From Miltoncostaea sp963770865 (lineage in GTDB: Bacteria > Actinomycetota > Thermoleophilia > Miltoncostaeales > Miltoncostaeaceae): a DNA stretch of 64,000 nucleotides. Under the pieces are notes generated by a model. The model was not told where the DNA came from. It saw nothing but the letters and a program-made list of their open reading frames with translations, and made no database searches. The translations under genes and the position numbers were made by a program. Of the stretch, positions 41,822-52,295 are shown in pieces (position 1 is the stretch's first letter; every line of letters starts with the position of its first letter). Location of the stretch: positions 124,001 to 188,000 of the forward strand of contig CAVYRD010000001.1 in assembly GCA_963770865.1 (NCBI GenBank), written 5' to 3'.

Positions 41822-43005
41822 GGCGCGGATGATCCCACGGACGCCGGCCGCGGGCCCGTGTAGCGCGAGCGCGGGCGGATGAGCCGCCGGTCGCCCCACT
41901 GCTCGAGGGCGTGGGCGATCCATCCCGCCGAGCGGCCGAGCGCGAAGAGGCAGAGCGCGGAGCCCGGCGGCAGCGCGATGCGGCGCGCCAGCGCCGCCAG
42001 GCCGAGGTCGAGGGTCGGCTCCTGCCCCAGCCGCTCGCGCGCCAGCGCGACGAGGGCGGCGACGGGGTCGCCGGGCGCCGGCGGGACCAGGACGTCGGCG
42101 ATGCGCAGGAGCTCCGCGGCGCGGGGGTCGCCGTCCGGGTAGAGCGGGTGGCCGAAGCCGGGGAGCGCCCCGTCGTCGCCGAGCGCGCGCTCGGCCGCGG
42201 CGCCCGCCCCGTCGCGCTCGGCGTCGCGCACGAGGCCCTCGACGCGCTCGGTGAGCCCGCCGTGGCGCCGCCCGCGCAGGGCGCAGAGGGCCGCCAGCAC
42301 CACCTGGTCGAGGCCCGCCTCGGCCGATGCCACCACGCGCGCCGTGAAGGAGCTGACGTTGAGCTCGTGGTCGGCGCAGAGGATGAGCGCCGCGTCGAGC
42401 GCGGCGGCGTGGGGCGTCCCCCACCCCCGGGCCAGGCGCTCCGCCAGCGGCCCGCCGCCCCCGGCCCCGGCCGCTCCGAAGAGGCCGGACACGACCCGCG
42501 CGGCGTCGCGCAACGCGACCGCCTCGGGCGAGCCGGGGGCCACCAGGGCCGGGTCGGCGACACGCGCGAGATGGCGCGCCAGGGCGTCGGCCGACGGCGG
42601 GCCGGGCCGGCCGCGGGCGGCCGGGAAGGCCGGCGCCGCATCGGGGGCGCCGGCCCACAGCAGGGCGCAGACGCGCTCGAAGCCGCCCTCGCGCGACAGC
42701 TCGACCACGTCGCGGCCGCGGTAGAGGCAGCGGCCGTCCTCGATCAGCGTCAGCGCCGAGTCGAGCACCGGCAGCCCGGAGCCGGCGTGCAGGGCGTCGT
42801 GGGCGGCCAGGCCGCGGTCGCGGGAGCGCTCGCGGCGGCGCAGCAGCGCCTCGACCCCGGCGCGCGGGTAGCGCCGGGCGCGGCTCGGGCCGGGCCCGGG
42901 CTCCGACTCCACCAGGCCGCGGCTGACGTAGGCGTAGAGGGTCTCCTTCGAGACGCCGAGCAGTGCGGCGGCCTCGGCGGCGGAGAGCGTGTCGGCCGCG
43001 GTCAT
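41818..43005 (-). CDS. Citrate synthase-family protein with N-terminal HTH
   Basis: 395 residues. The first 60 residues are a MerR/excisionase-like HTH (LSAAEAAALLGVSKETLYAYV). The rest is a citrate synthase fold with ILCADHELNVSSFTARVVAS (first active His) and GFGHPLYPDGDPRA (second His); the C-terminal Asp region is present but degenerate (LGRSAGWIAHALEQW, RPRSRYTGP). This matches the HTH-citrate/2-methylcitrate synthase family of actinomycetes. The enzyme may sense its own substrate or act as a regulator. The ATG at 43005 is set by a TATTAT box six bases upstream. Divergent from the HMGL-like gene and translationally coupled to the S4 gene. Confidence 0.8.
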   Translation of the reverse strand: MTAADTLSAAEAAALLGVSKETLYAYVSRGLVESEPGPGPSRARRYPRAGVEALLRRRERSRDRGLAAHDALHAGSGLPVLDSALTLIEDGRCLYRGRDVVELSREGGFERVCALLWAGAPDAAPAFPAARGRPGPPSADALARHLARVADPALVAPGSPEAVALRDAARVVSGLFGAAGAGGGGPLAERLARGWGTPHAAALDAALILCADHELNVSSFTARVVASAEAGLDQVVLAALCALRGRRHGGLTERVEGLVRDAERDGAGAAAERALGDDGALPGFGHPLYPDGDPRAAELLRIADVLVPPAPGDPVAALVALARERLGQEPTLDLGLAALARRIALPPGSALCLFALGRSAGWIAHALEQWGDRRLIRPRSRYTGPRPASVGSSAP

Positions 43006-43056
43006 ACGTTGATAATACGTGTCAATATTGACGAGCATAAGGGCCCGATCTACCGT
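43005..43056. promoter_or_regulatory. Divergent overlapping promoters with shared palindrome
   Basis: Rightward: TTGACG (43028-43033), 17 bases, TACCGT (43051-43056), then six bases to the ATG at 43063. Leftward: TATTAT (43017-43012 on the minus strand), then six bases to the ATG at 43005, with TTATGC 17 bases upstream as a weak -35. The perfect 12-base palindrome GTCAATATTGAC (43021-43032) covers the rightward -35 and the leftward spacer. Both messages would be leaderless. Confidence 0.7.
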
Positions 43057-43062
43057 CGTCGC

Positions 43063-44415
43063 ATGACCACTCAGACGAACATCACCGATCCGCCCGCGCC
43101 CGAGCTGTTCGAGGGCGCGTTCCCCCGCGAGGGCTTCCCCCGCTACGACTGGACCGCCCGCCCGCCGGATCTGCCGGCCGCGGCGTGGACCACCGAGACA
43201 ACCCACCGCGACGGCCAGCAGGGCGGCCTGCCGTTGACCGTCGAGGCCGGCGTGCGCATCTACGAGCGCATGTGCGCCTTCACCGGCGCGAGCGGCGCCG
43301 TGCGCCAGGCCGAGTTCTTCGTCTACCGGCCGGCCGACCGGAGGATGCTGGAGACCGCGCTCGAGATGCACGCCGGCGGCGCGCCGGTCGAGCCGACCAC
43401 CTGGATCCGCGCCAGCCGCCGCGACGCCGAGCTGGTCGGCGACCTCGGCGTGCGCGAGACCGGGATGCTGGCCTCCGCCAGCGACTACCACACGTTCCAC
43501 AAGTTCCGGCCCGGCGGCCGCCGTCAGGCGGCCGAGGTGTACCTCGACGCCGTCCGCGCCGTGCTCGACGCCGGCCTGCGGCCCCGCCTGCACCTCGAGG
43601 ACGCGACCCGGGCGCCCGAGGAGTTCGTCCTCCCCTTCGCCCAGGCCGTGATCGCCCTGGCGGAGCCCTTCGGGCCGGACCAGCGCCCGAAGTTCCGGGT
43701 CTGCGACACGATGGGCCTCGGCCTGCCGTACGACGGCGTCGCGTCGCCGCGCTCGGTGCCCGGGTGGATCCGCTCCCTGCGCGGGCTCGGCGTCGCGTCC
43801 GAGGACCTCGAGTTCCACCCTCACAACGACACGCACCTGGTCGTGGCCAACTGCCTCGCCGCGGTCCAGGCCGGCTGCGCCGTGATCAACGGCACGCTTC
43901 TCGGCACCGGCGAGCGCACGGGCAACGCGCCCCTCGAGGGCGTCGTGCTCCACCTGATCGGGATGGGCCTGATCGACCGCCCGCTCCCCGACTTCCGCGC
44001 CCTCAACGACCTCGCCGCGCTCTACGCCGGGCTCGGCCGGCCGCTCGCGCCGACCTATCCCCTCTACGGCCGCGACGCCCACCGCACGCGCGCCGGCATC
44101 CACGCCGACGGGCTGAACAAGTTCTGGTGGATGTACGCGCCCTTCGACGTCCCCGCCCTGATCGGCCGGCCTCTCGAGGTCAGCCTGACGCGCGACTCCG
44201 GCCTGGCCGGGCTCGTCTTCCTCATCCGTCAGCACACCGGGCGGGAGCTGCCGAAGGACGATCCGGAGTTGTTGCGTGTGCACGCAACCCTGATGGAGGA
44301 CTTCGACGCCGGGCGCCAGACGGCGGTGGAGTGGGAGGAGGTGGAGGCGCTGCTCGCCACGGCCGGCCCACCGACCGCCGGGACCCCTGTCACCGCCGCC
44401 GCGGCGGGGGGCTGA
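43063..44415 (+). CDS. HMGL-like condensing enzyme (isopropylmalate/homocitrate synthase family)
   Basis: 450 residues. A DRE-TIM metallolyase barrel: TTETTHRDGQQGGLPLTVEA (metal-binding RDGQQ), LHLEDATRA, KFRVCDTMGLGLPYD, FHPHNDTHLVVANCLAAVQA (metal HxHN) and INGTLLGTGERTGNAPLE. It joins acetyl- or propionyl-CoA-type donors to a 2-oxo acid, but the specificity cannot be read from the sequence. There is no LeuA dimer regulatory domain at the C-terminus; the tail (DDPELLRVHATLMEDFDAGR) is short. Paired divergently with an HTH-citrate synthase, it may belong to a methylcitrate or Re-citrate-like branch. Confidence 0.8.
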   Translation: MTTQTNITDPPAPELFEGAFPREGFPRYDWTARPPDLPAAAWTTETTHRDGQQGGLPLTVEAGVRIYERMCAFTGASGAVRQAEFFVYRPADRRMLETALEMHAGGAPVEPTTWIRASRRDAELVGDLGVRETGMLASASDYHTFHKFRPGGRRQAAEVYLDAVRAVLDAGLRPRLHLEDATRAPEEFVLPFAQAVIALAEPFGPDQRPKFRVCDTMGLGLPYDGVASPRSVPGWIRSLRGLGVASEDLEFHPHNDTHLVVANCLAAVQAGCAVINGTLLGTGERTGNAPLEGVVLHLIGMGLIDRPLPDFRALNDLAALYAGLGRPLAPTYPLYGRDAHRTRAGIHADGLNKFWWMYAPFDVPALIGRPLEVSLTRDSGLAGLVFLIRQHTGRELPKDDPELLRVHATLMEDFDAGRQTAVEWEEVEALLATAGPPTAGTPVTAAAAGG

Positions 44416-44432
44416 CCCGGGGCCTAAACGGA

Positions 44433-44438
44433 TAGCAT
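44433..44438 (+). promoter_or_regulatory. Candidate -10 box TAGCAT of a leaderless transcript
   Basis: TAGCAT ends six bases before the ATG at 44445. CTGACC (44412-44417) lies 15 bases upstream, overlapping the stop of the previous gene. Confidence 0.35.
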
Positions 44439-44444
44439 CCCCCC

Positions 44445-45476
44445 ATGATGAAGATCGTGATCGTCGGCGGGGGGATGGTCGGGATGACCCTCGCGCACCT
44501 GCTCCGGCGGCGCGGCTCAGAGCCCATCGTGCTCGAGCGCATGCCGGCCGGCCACTACATCCCACGTGGGTACATGCTCGGCTTCCAGGGCTACGAGCCG
44601 CTGGAGGAGGTGGGGGTCTACGACGAGGTGCGATCGGCCGGCCGGCCGATCGCACCGCGCCCGGAGCAGCCCCCGGTCGCCGTGGCGGTGCGCTTCGGCG
44701 CGCTGATCGAGGCGCTGCAGCGCGACCTGCCGATCGTCAACGAGCACACCGTCGTCGAGCTCATCCGGGCCGGCGCGGACGGGCGCATCGTCGGGGTGGT
44801 GGCGGAGGGCCCGGACGGCCGCGTCGAGATCGAGTCGGACCTCGTCGTGTGCTGCGACGGGATGCGCTCACCCACCCGCGAGAAGGCGGGCCTCGAGGCG
44901 AAGTTCGACCCGCTCCCCGAGGCCGAGCTCGGCTTCATGAGCACCAAGCCGGCGGACACCTCGTTCGCGATGGCCTACATGTCCGACGGCGGCCACATCG
45001 GGATGCTCTCCTGGAACGAGGGCTCAGGAGGGTGGCGGAGCGTGGAGCGGGTCGGCCGCGAGGCCGCGATCGCCCCGGGGCTCGACGCCATCAAGGAGAT
45101 GTGGGCGCGGCTGCTGCCGGCGTCGGAGTCGGCGCTCGACGGCATCGACTCGATCGACAAGATCCGCTACTCGGAGCCGGAGCTGCTCGCCTGCCCGCAG
45201 TGGTGGACGCCGGGCGCCGTGATCATCGGCGACGCGGCCCATTTCTTCGGACCCGAGACCGGCATCAGCTCGGGCATCGGCCTGGGCGACGCGCACGCGC
45301 TGGCGCAGGCGGTCTTGATGAACCCGGACGACCCGGACGCCGCGTGCCGCAGCTACGAGACGTGGCGGGCCCCCGCGGTGCGGCCCTACGAGGCCAACGA
45401 CCCGGGACGGCAGAGGATCATGGTGGCCGGGCAGGTCCACGCGAGGCCCGACGAGGTGTGGCCGCCGCCCGCCTGA
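44445..45476 (+). CDS. FAD-dependent monooxygenase (p-hydroxybenzoate hydroxylase fold)
   Basis: 343 residues. The dinucleotide-binding GxGxxG is in KIVIVGGGMVGMTLAHLL, the DG motif in LVVCCDGMRSPTREKAG and the GD motif in VIIGDAAHFFGPETG, with SSGIGLGDAHALAQA next to the flavin. No membrane span or Rieske partner. Substrate unknown; geranylgeranyl reductase and aromatic hydroxylase relatives are both possible. Two ATGs (44445 and 44448) follow each other. Confidence 0.85.
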   Translation: MMKIVIVGGGMVGMTLAHLLRRRGSEPIVLERMPAGHYIPRGYMLGFQGYEPLEEVGVYDEVRSAGRPIAPRPEQPPVAVAVRFGALIEALQRDLPIVNEHTVVELIRAGADGRIVGVVAEGPDGRVEIESDLVVCCDGMRSPTREKAGLEAKFDPLPEAELGFMSTKPADTSFAMAYMSDGGHIGMLSWNEGSGGWRSVERVGREAAIAPGLDAIKEMWARLLPASESALDGIDSIDKIRYSEPELLACPQWWTPGAVIIGDAAHFFGPETGISSGIGLGDAHALAQAVLMNPDDPDAACRSYETWRAPAVRPYEANDPGRQRIMVAGQVHARPDEVWPPPA

Positions 45477-45485
45477 GCGGCTGAG

Positions 45486-45511
45486 GCGGCGGCGGCCCCG
45501 GTCGTCGCCGC
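45486..45511. terminator. GC hairpin between convergent genes
   Basis: GCGGCG (45486-45491) and CGCCGC (45506-45511) with an inner GGC...GTC pair, placed between the convergent stops at 45476 and 45514. No T tract. Confidence 0.25.
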
Positions 45512-45513
45512 GC

Positions 45514-47082
<1,569 letters not shown>

Positions 47083-47089
47083 GGCCGTC

Positions 47090-47095
47090 AGTCTA
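47090..47095 (-). promoter_or_regulatory. -10 box of guaA (leaderless TTG start)
   Basis: TAGACT on the minus strand ends seven bases before the TTG at 47082. It is one of the clearest cases in the window and sets an otherwise doubtful start. Confidence 0.5.
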
Positions 47096-47131
47096 GCGGG
47101 GCCGAGCGGACGGACCCGCCGGGGCGGCGCC

Positions 47132-48521
47132 CTATTCGCCGGCCTCCTCGTGATGGCCCGAGTCGGGCAGGCGCACCTCGCTCGGCTGCAGGCTGGCGCG
47201 GCGCCCGCGCCCCTCGAGGGTCGTCCGCATGTGCTCCATCGGCCTCGTGCTCGCCGTGGATCAGCCGGATCTCCGCGTCGCCCGACGGCCCGACCCAGTC
47301 GAGCAGCTCGCGCCGGTCGGCGTGCGCGGACAGGCCGCCGATCGTGACCACCCGCGCCCGGATCGTCGTCTCCCGGCCCATGATCCGCACGATGCGGTCG
47401 CCGTCGATCAGCCGCCGCCCGAGCCCGCCCGACGGCTGGTAGCCGACGATCATCACGGTGGTCGTGGGCTCGCCGCCGTGCGCCATCAGGTGGTGCAGGA
47501 TGCGCCCGCCGGACAGCATCCCCGAGCCGGCGATGACCATGGCCGGCTCGTCGGAGGCGTTGATCTGCTTCGACTCCCCCACCGAGCGCGTGAAGCGCAG
47601 GTGCTTGGGGTGGAAGGGGTCGTGGCCGGTGGCCCGCAGCAGGCGCAGCTCCTCCGAGAGCTCCTCGGGGAAGCGGTCGTAGACGTCCTCCACCTTGGTC
47701 GCCAGGGGCGAGTCGACGTAGACCGCCATCGGCGCGATGACGTGGTCGCGCTCCAGGTGGGCGACGGTGTAGAGCACCTCCTGGGTGCGCTCGAGCGCGA
47801 AGGACGGCACCAGGATCTTGCCCCCGCGCTCCTGCGCGTCGCGCAGCACCTCGGCGAACTCCTCGATGGTGGCGTCGTACGGGCGGTGGTCGCGGTCGCC
47901 GTAGGTGCTCTCCATGTACACGACGTCGGCATCCGGGCACGGGGTCGGGTCGGGGAGGATCTCCTTGCCGGCGTTGCCCACGTCGCCGCTGAACACGAGC
48001 CGCTGCGCGCCGATCTCCACCAGGAAGCTGGCCGAGCCGGGGATGTGCCCGGCCGCCTGGGGCGTGACCCGGAAGCCCGCGACCTCGACCGGCACGCCGT
48101 ACGCGATGGGCGCGAACCGCGCGAGCGTCCGCTCGACGTCGTCCTCGACGTAGAACGGCTCGTCGGCGCGGTGGCCGTGGCGCCGGTCGCGCTCGGCGTC
48201 CTCGCGCTGGATCTTGGCCGCGTCCATCAGAAGGTGCTCACAGAGCGCCCGGCTGGCGGGCAGCGCGTGGATGGGCCCGCGGTAGCCGTGGCGCAGGAGC
48301 ACCGGCAGGCGGCCGGAGTGGTCGAGGTGCGCGTGGGTGAGCAGCACGCCGTCGAGCGCGGCCGCGTCGAAGCCGAGGGCCTGGCGGTTGAGGTCGAACA
48401 GCGCCCGCGAGCCCTGGAAGGCGCCGCAGTCGATGAGCAGGCGGCGCCCGCCCGCCTCGAGCAGGTGGCACGAGCCGGTCACGGTCATCGCGCCGCCGTA
48501 GGAGCGGACGGTGGGGGTCAC
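47132..48521 (-). CDS. Beta-CASP metallo-beta-lactamase-fold nuclease (one frame break)
   Basis: About 463 residues after repair. The metallo-beta-lactamase motif is LLTHAHLDHSGRLPVLLR with later GHIPGSASFLVE and FSGDVGN; the beta-CASP insertion has MESTYGDRDHRP, VPSFALERTQEVLY and MVIAGSGMLSGGRILHHL, and the RMMBL end has GGLSAHADRRELLDW. Such proteins cut RNA in the cytoplasm. A one-base break near 47245 turns IHGEHEA into an off-frame tail; the repaired frame ends HMRTTLEG ... GHHEEAGE at 47132. The GTG at 48521 is set by TAGATT seven bases upstream; a TTG at 48530 would overlap that box. Confidence 0.85.
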
Positions 48522-48528
48522 GCGCGCC

Positions 48529-48534
48529 AATCTA
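48529..48534 (-). promoter_or_regulatory. -10 box of the beta-CASP nuclease (leaderless GTG start)
   Basis: TAGATT on the minus strand, seven bases before the GTG at 48521. It is directly downstream of the guaB3 terminator hairpin. Confidence 0.45.
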
Positions 48535-48542
48535 GCGACCGC

Positions 48543-48573
48543 CCGGGGGCCGCCGCGGTCGGCGGGCCCCCGG
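48543..48573 (-). terminator. Strong hairpin after guaB3
   Basis: CCGGGGGCCGCCG (48543-48555) pairs with CGGCGGGCCCCCGG (48560-48573) through one bulge, with a four-base loop. Only 19 bases past the guaB3 stop on the minus strand. No T tract. Confidence 0.5.
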
Positions 48574-48591
48574 AGCGGGTCGGGTTGCGCC

Positions 48592-49749
48592 TTAGCCCAT
48601 CCCCACGGCCTGGGCCTGCTGGAGCTTCTTGCCCTCGGTCTTGAGGGCGGGCGCCACCATGACCTCGCACTTCTGGAACGAGTGGATCGAGTCGTAGCCG
48701 CAGGTGGCCATGGCGCTGCGCAGGCCGCCGACGAGGTTGAGCGTGCCGTCGTTCTCGTGGGCCGGGCCGGTGAGGATCTCCTCGAGCGTCCCGATGGTCT
48801 GCGTCTTGACCCGGGTGCCGCGCGGCAGCTGCGGGTGGAAGGTCGCCATGCCCCAGTGGTAGCCGCGGCCCGGGGCCTCGGCGGCCTTGGCGAACGGCGA
48901 GCCGATCATGCAGGCGTCGGCGCCGCAGGCGATCGCCTTGGCGAGGTCGCCGGCGTAGGCCATGCCGCCGTCGGCGATGACGTTGACGTACTGGCCGGTC
49001 TCCATCAGGTGCTGCATGCGCGCGCCGGCCGCGTCGGCGATGGCCGTCGCCTGGGGCACGCCGACGCCGATCACCTGGCGGGTGGTGCAGGCCGCGCCCG
49101 GGCCGACGCCCACCAGCACGCCGACGGCGCCGGTGCGCATGAGGTGGAGGGCCGTGTGGTACGACGCGCAGCCGCCCACGATGACCGGGACCGGCAGCTC
49201 GGAGATGAACCGCTTCAGGTTGAGCGGCTCGGCCACCGAGGAGACGTGCTCGGCCGAGACGACCGTGCCCTGGATCACCAGGATGTCGAGGCCGGCCTCG
49301 ATCGCGATGTCCACGTAGTCGGTCACCCGCTGGGGGGTGAGCGAGCCGGCGACCGTGACGCCCTGCGCCTTGATCTCGCGGATGCGCTGCGCGATCAGCT
49401 CCGGCTTGATCGGCTCCCGGTAGATCTCCTGGAGGCCCCGCGTCGCCTCCGCCGGCGGCATCTGCGCGATGCGCTCGAGCTCGGCGTCCGCCTCCTCGTA
49501 GCGCGTCTGGATGCCCTCGAGGTTGAGGACGCCCAGGCCGCCGATGCGCCCGATGATGCCCGCCGTCCGCACGTCGACCACGCCGTCCATGGCCGACGCG
49601 AGCAGCGGGAGCTCGAACGTGTGGCCGTCGAGCTTCCAGGTGAGGTCCACGTCCTCCGGATCCCGGGTCCGCCTGCTCGGCACGATCGCGATCTCGTCCA
49701 GCCCGTACGCCCGCCGCCCCTTCTTGCCCCGCCCGATCTCGATCTCCAC
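48592..49749 (-). CDS. guaB3: GuaB3-type IMP dehydrogenase family protein
   Basis: 385 residues, the short form without CBS domains. The TIM barrel has LLASAMDGVVDVRTAGIIGR, VIADGGMAYAGDLAKAIACG (phosphate site), VGVGPGAACTTRQVIGVGVP (catalytic Cys) and LVGGLRSAMATCGYDS. GuaB3 proteins in Actinobacteria are often inactive on IMP or regulatory; another guaB elsewhere in the genome would do the main job. A GTG start at 49749. Next to guaA in the genome, in line with purine synthesis. Confidence 0.88.
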   Translation of the reverse strand: MEIEIGRGKKGRRAYGLDEIAIVPSRRTRDPEDVDLTWKLDGHTFELPLLASAMDGVVDVRTAGIIGRIGGLGVLNLEGIQTRYEEADAELERIAQMPPAEATRGLQEIYREPIKPELIAQRIREIKAQGVTVAGSLTPQRVTDYVDIAIEAGLDILVIQGTVVSAEHVSSVAEPLNLKRFISELPVPVIVGGCASYHTALHLMRTGAVGVLVGVGPGAACTTRQVIGVGVPQATAIADAAGARMQHLMETGQYVNVIADGGMAYAGDLAKAIACGADACMIGSPFAKAAEAPGRGYHWGMATFHPQLPRGTRVKTQTIGTLEEILTGPAHENDGTLNLVGGLRSAMATCGYDSIHSFQKCEVMVAPALKTEGKKLQQAQAVGMG

Positions 49750-49797
49750 TCAGCGCCCCCCGCCACGTCTGCCCGACAACCGCCCCCAGGACGACGA

Positions 49798-49830
49798 AAC
49801 CCAGGCCCCCGGCGCCGCCGGACCTGGGTT
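49798..49830 (-). terminator. Nested hairpin terminator after the PfkB kinase
   Basis: AACCCAGG (49798-49805) pairs perfectly with CCTGGGTT (49823-49830), and inside it CCGGC and GCCGG make a second stem. On the minus strand the hairpin ends in GGGTTTCGTCG, a short T run. It lies 140 bases past the pfkB stop. The rest of the 220-base gap (49750-49969) shows no gene; a GATCC-TG-GGATC inverted repeat occurs at about 49868-49880. Confidence 0.6.
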
Positions 49831-49969
49831 CGCCCCACCTGTGGGATGTCGATCGGTGTCCATGAGAATGATCCTGGGATCCTAGCGTCGGGGTCGGCCG
49901 CCCGTCTCCTGCCCGGCGGGTGCGAATCGGCGCGAGGTCAGGGTTCCGTCAGGGTCGCCCACCCCCGGC

Positions 49970-50920
49970 TCAGGGGTCGGCCACCACCTCCACGCGGCGC
50001 ATCAGCGCCTCGACGTCGGACGGGTCGAACACGCCGGCGCCGAAGCGCTGGGTGTTGGCGGCGCCGCAGGCGACGGCCAGCGACAGCGCGGCCTCGGGCG
50101 GCTGATGGCCGTAGCGCGCGGACAGGTAGCCGGCCAGCATCGCGTCGCCCGAGCCGACGGTCGAGACGACGTCGGTGCGCCGCGGCAGCCGGGCGCGGAA
50201 GGTGCGGTGGCGCTTGGCGCCGTCGGGGCGGATGCGCGCCACGCAGCCGTCCTCGTGGTGGATGATCGCGCTCCCCGCGCCCATCTGGACCAGCATCTCG
50301 GCCGCCGCGGCGATGTCGTCCTCGTCGGCGAACTCGTGGCCGACAATCTCCTCGGCCTCGCGCACGTTGGGGCTGACCACCCCGGGCTCGGCGTTCAGGG
50401 CGGCGCGCAGCGCGGGCCCGGAGGCGTCCACCGCGGTCATCATCCGCTCGCGCCGCAGCTCGCGCAGCAGGCTCTCGTAGTAGTCGGAGGGCACGTCGCG
50501 CGGCAGCGAGCCCGCCAGCACGAACACGTCGGCGCCCTTCGACAGGTAGCGGATCTTGTCGAGCAGCACCTCGAGCTCGGCCGGGTCGACCGACGGACCC
50601 CATTCGTTGATCTCGGTCTGCTGGTTGTTGGTGGGGTCGATCACGGCGGTGCTCGTGCGCGACTCGCCCGCGATGCGCACGAAGTCGTTGAGGATGCCCT
50701 CGGCCGTCAGCTCCTCGATGATGTACGTGCCGGCGCGGCCGCCGGCGAGGCCCGTCGCGATGACCGGCTGGCCCAGTCGCTTCAGCGCGCGGGCGATGTT
50801 GACGCCCTTGCCGCCCGGCAGGCGCAGGGACGCGTCGGCCCTGTGGCGCGCCCCGAGGGTGAAGTTGGGCACGCGCACGGTGCGGTCGAGGGCGGCGTTC
50901 AGGGTGACGGTGACGATCAC
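49970..50920 (-). CDS. pfkB: PfkB-family hexose kinase (1-phosphofructokinase-like)
   Basis: 316 residues. The fold opens with VTVTLNAALDRTVRVPNF and the sugar-binding LRLPGGKGVNIARALKRLG. VFVLAGSLPRDVPSDYY and TVGSGDAMLAGYLSARYG (anion hole and catalytic Asp) follow. This is the FruK/LacC/PfkB group; fructose-1-P is the best guess. It is just after dacA in the same operon (overlap 4 bases) with no fru-PTS nearby, so the sugar is uncertain. Confidence 0.88.
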   Translation of the reverse strand: MIVTVTLNAALDRTVRVPNFTLGARHRADASLRLPGGKGVNIARALKRLGQPVIATGLAGGRAGTYIIEELTAEGILNDFVRIAGESRTSTAVIDPTNNQQTEINEWGPSVDPAELEVLLDKIRYLSKGADVFVLAGSLPRDVPSDYYESLLRELRRERMMTAVDASGPALRAALNAEPGVVSPNVREAEEIVGHEFADEDDIAAAAEMLVQMGAGSAIIHHEDGCVARIRPDGAKRHRTFRARLPRRTDVVSTVGSGDAMLAGYLSARYGHQPPEAALSLAVACGAANTQRFGAGVFDPSDVEALMRRVEVVADP

Positions 50921-52044
50921 GGGATCAGGTTCTCCACGCCGTTGCGCAGGTGGTCCCAGAGGCCCGGCCCGTCGGCGGACGCGGCGGCGACGAGGTCGCG
51001 GCGCCCGAGCAGGTGCGACCCCTGGCGGTAGGTGACGCTGCCGAGCACCTGCCCCTCCCGGACCGGGCCTTTGACCTCGGCCGGGACGACGACCGTGCGG
51101 GCGAGGGACCGGCCGAGCCGGATCGGCGCGGCGAGCGGCGCCGACGCGCGGTAGGGCACGGTCGCGGCGGGGCGTCCGTCGATCGGGACGGCCCCCATGG
51201 GCGCGTTGGTGAGCAGCGCCGCGCGCGCGTACTGGGAGAAGCCCCAGTCGAGCAGGCGCTTGGCGTCGCGCGCCCGGGCGTAGGAGCTCGGCTCGCCGAT
51301 GATCGCGGCATAGAGCTCGGTGCCGAGCCGGGCGCGCCGGGCGTGGGCCACGAGCGCGTAGCCGGCGCCGTCGGTCATGCCGGTCTTGATGCCGTCCGCG
51401 TCGGGGTCGATGTCGAGGAGCTCGTTCTCGGACTCGTAGAGCCGCACGCCCTCCCCCCCGGGGCCGGCGATGCGGGCGCGCCGGGAGGCGACGATCGAGC
51501 GGAACACCGGGTCCTCCATGGCCGCGCGCCCCAGCCGCACCATGTCGCGCACGCTGGAGTGATGCCCGCGCGCGTCCAGGCCGTGCGGGTTGGAGTAGTG
51601 GGTGTGGGTGAGCCCCAGCGACGCGGCCTCCTGATTCATCAGCGCGACGAACCCGGCCTGCGAGCCGCCCACGCCCTGGGCCAGCGCCACCGCGGCGTCG
51701 TTGCCGCTCGGCACCAGCAGCGCCGTCAGGAGGTCGCGGACGCTCAGCACCTCCCCCGCCTCGAGCTGCCCGGTGGAGCCCTCGATCGCGCCGGCCGCAG
51801 GGGGGACGGTGATCCGGTCGTCGAGCTTCGCGTGCCGCAGGACGACGAGGGCGGTCATGATCTTGGTGGTGCTGGCCATCGGCAACTCCCGATCGGGCGC
51901 ACGAGCCGCGAGCGCCTCTCCGGTCGCCGGATCGACGAGGATATAGGCCGCCGCGTCGGGGGTCGGCGGCGCCGCCCGCGCGAGCGGGGCCAGGACGAGC
52001 GATGCCACGGCGGCGAGCACCGCGAGTGCCCTGAGGCGCAGCAC
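50917..52044 (-). CDS. Secreted D-Ala-D-Ala carboxypeptidase (S11, PBP5-like)
   Basis: 375 residues. A signal peptide (RLRALAVLAAVASLVLAPLA) is followed by the penicillin-binding core with ASTTKIMTALV (SxxK), LLVPSGNDAAVAL (SGN) and DGIKTGMTDGAGYAL (KTG), and a C-terminal beta domain (APMGAVPIDGRPAATVPY) but no terminal amphipathic helix of the E. coli PBP5 type. It trims pentapeptides to tetrapeptides outside the membrane. A GTG start at 52044 lies seven bases after TAGAGT. Confidence 0.92.
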   Translation of the reverse strand: MLRLRALAVLAAVASLVLAPLARAAPPTPDAAAYILVDPATGEALAARAPDRELPMASTTKIMTALVVLRHAKLDDRITVPPAAGAIEGSTGQLEAGEVLSVRDLLTALLVPSGNDAAVALAQGVGGSQAGFVALMNQEAASLGLTHTHYSNPHGLDARGHHSSVRDMVRLGRAAMEDPVFRSIVASRRARIAGPGGEGVRLYESENELLDIDPDADGIKTGMTDGAGYALVAHARRARLGTELYAAIIGEPSSYARARDAKRLLDWGFSQYARAALLTNAPMGAVPIDGRPAATVPYRASAPLAAPIRLGRSLARTVVVPAEVKGPVREGQVLGSVTYRQGSHLLGRRDLVAAASADGPGLWDHLRNGVENLIP

Positions 52045-52295
52045 GGTGAGGACTCTAGCCCCTCGCCCGTCGGATTCCGCATCCCGGAGTGATCCAGGCG
52101 GCGCGCTCGTCCGTAAGGGGTCGTACCGCAGGGTCCCGGCCCCTCCCGACGAGAGAAGGAGCTGCCCGCGTGATCTCCGCCGCCCCGCTCACGCCAGACC
52201 AGTCCACGTGCGCCACGTGAGCTCCCACCCGTGGGCGGGCGAGTTCCGCGCCGGATCGCCGTCGGTGCAGATCCGCCCCGAGGTCGCGCCGGTGC
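52045..52295. other. Intergenic region upstream of dacA
   Basis: Holds the leaderless -10 box TAGAGT (minus strand, 52057-52052) of the carboxypeptidase gene. On the plus strand, GAAGGAG at 52155-52161 precedes a GTG that opens a 16-residue frame (52170-52220); two CCACGTG words (52205-52211, 52213-52219) overlap its end. It may be a short peptide or nothing. The rest shows no coding signal. Confidence 0.4.

Noticed and set aside
52170..52220. A 16-residue secreted or leader peptide gene
   Set aside because: A good RBS-like GAAGGAG precedes it, but the peptide has no hydrophobic or repeated-codon signature; kept only as a note in the gap entry.
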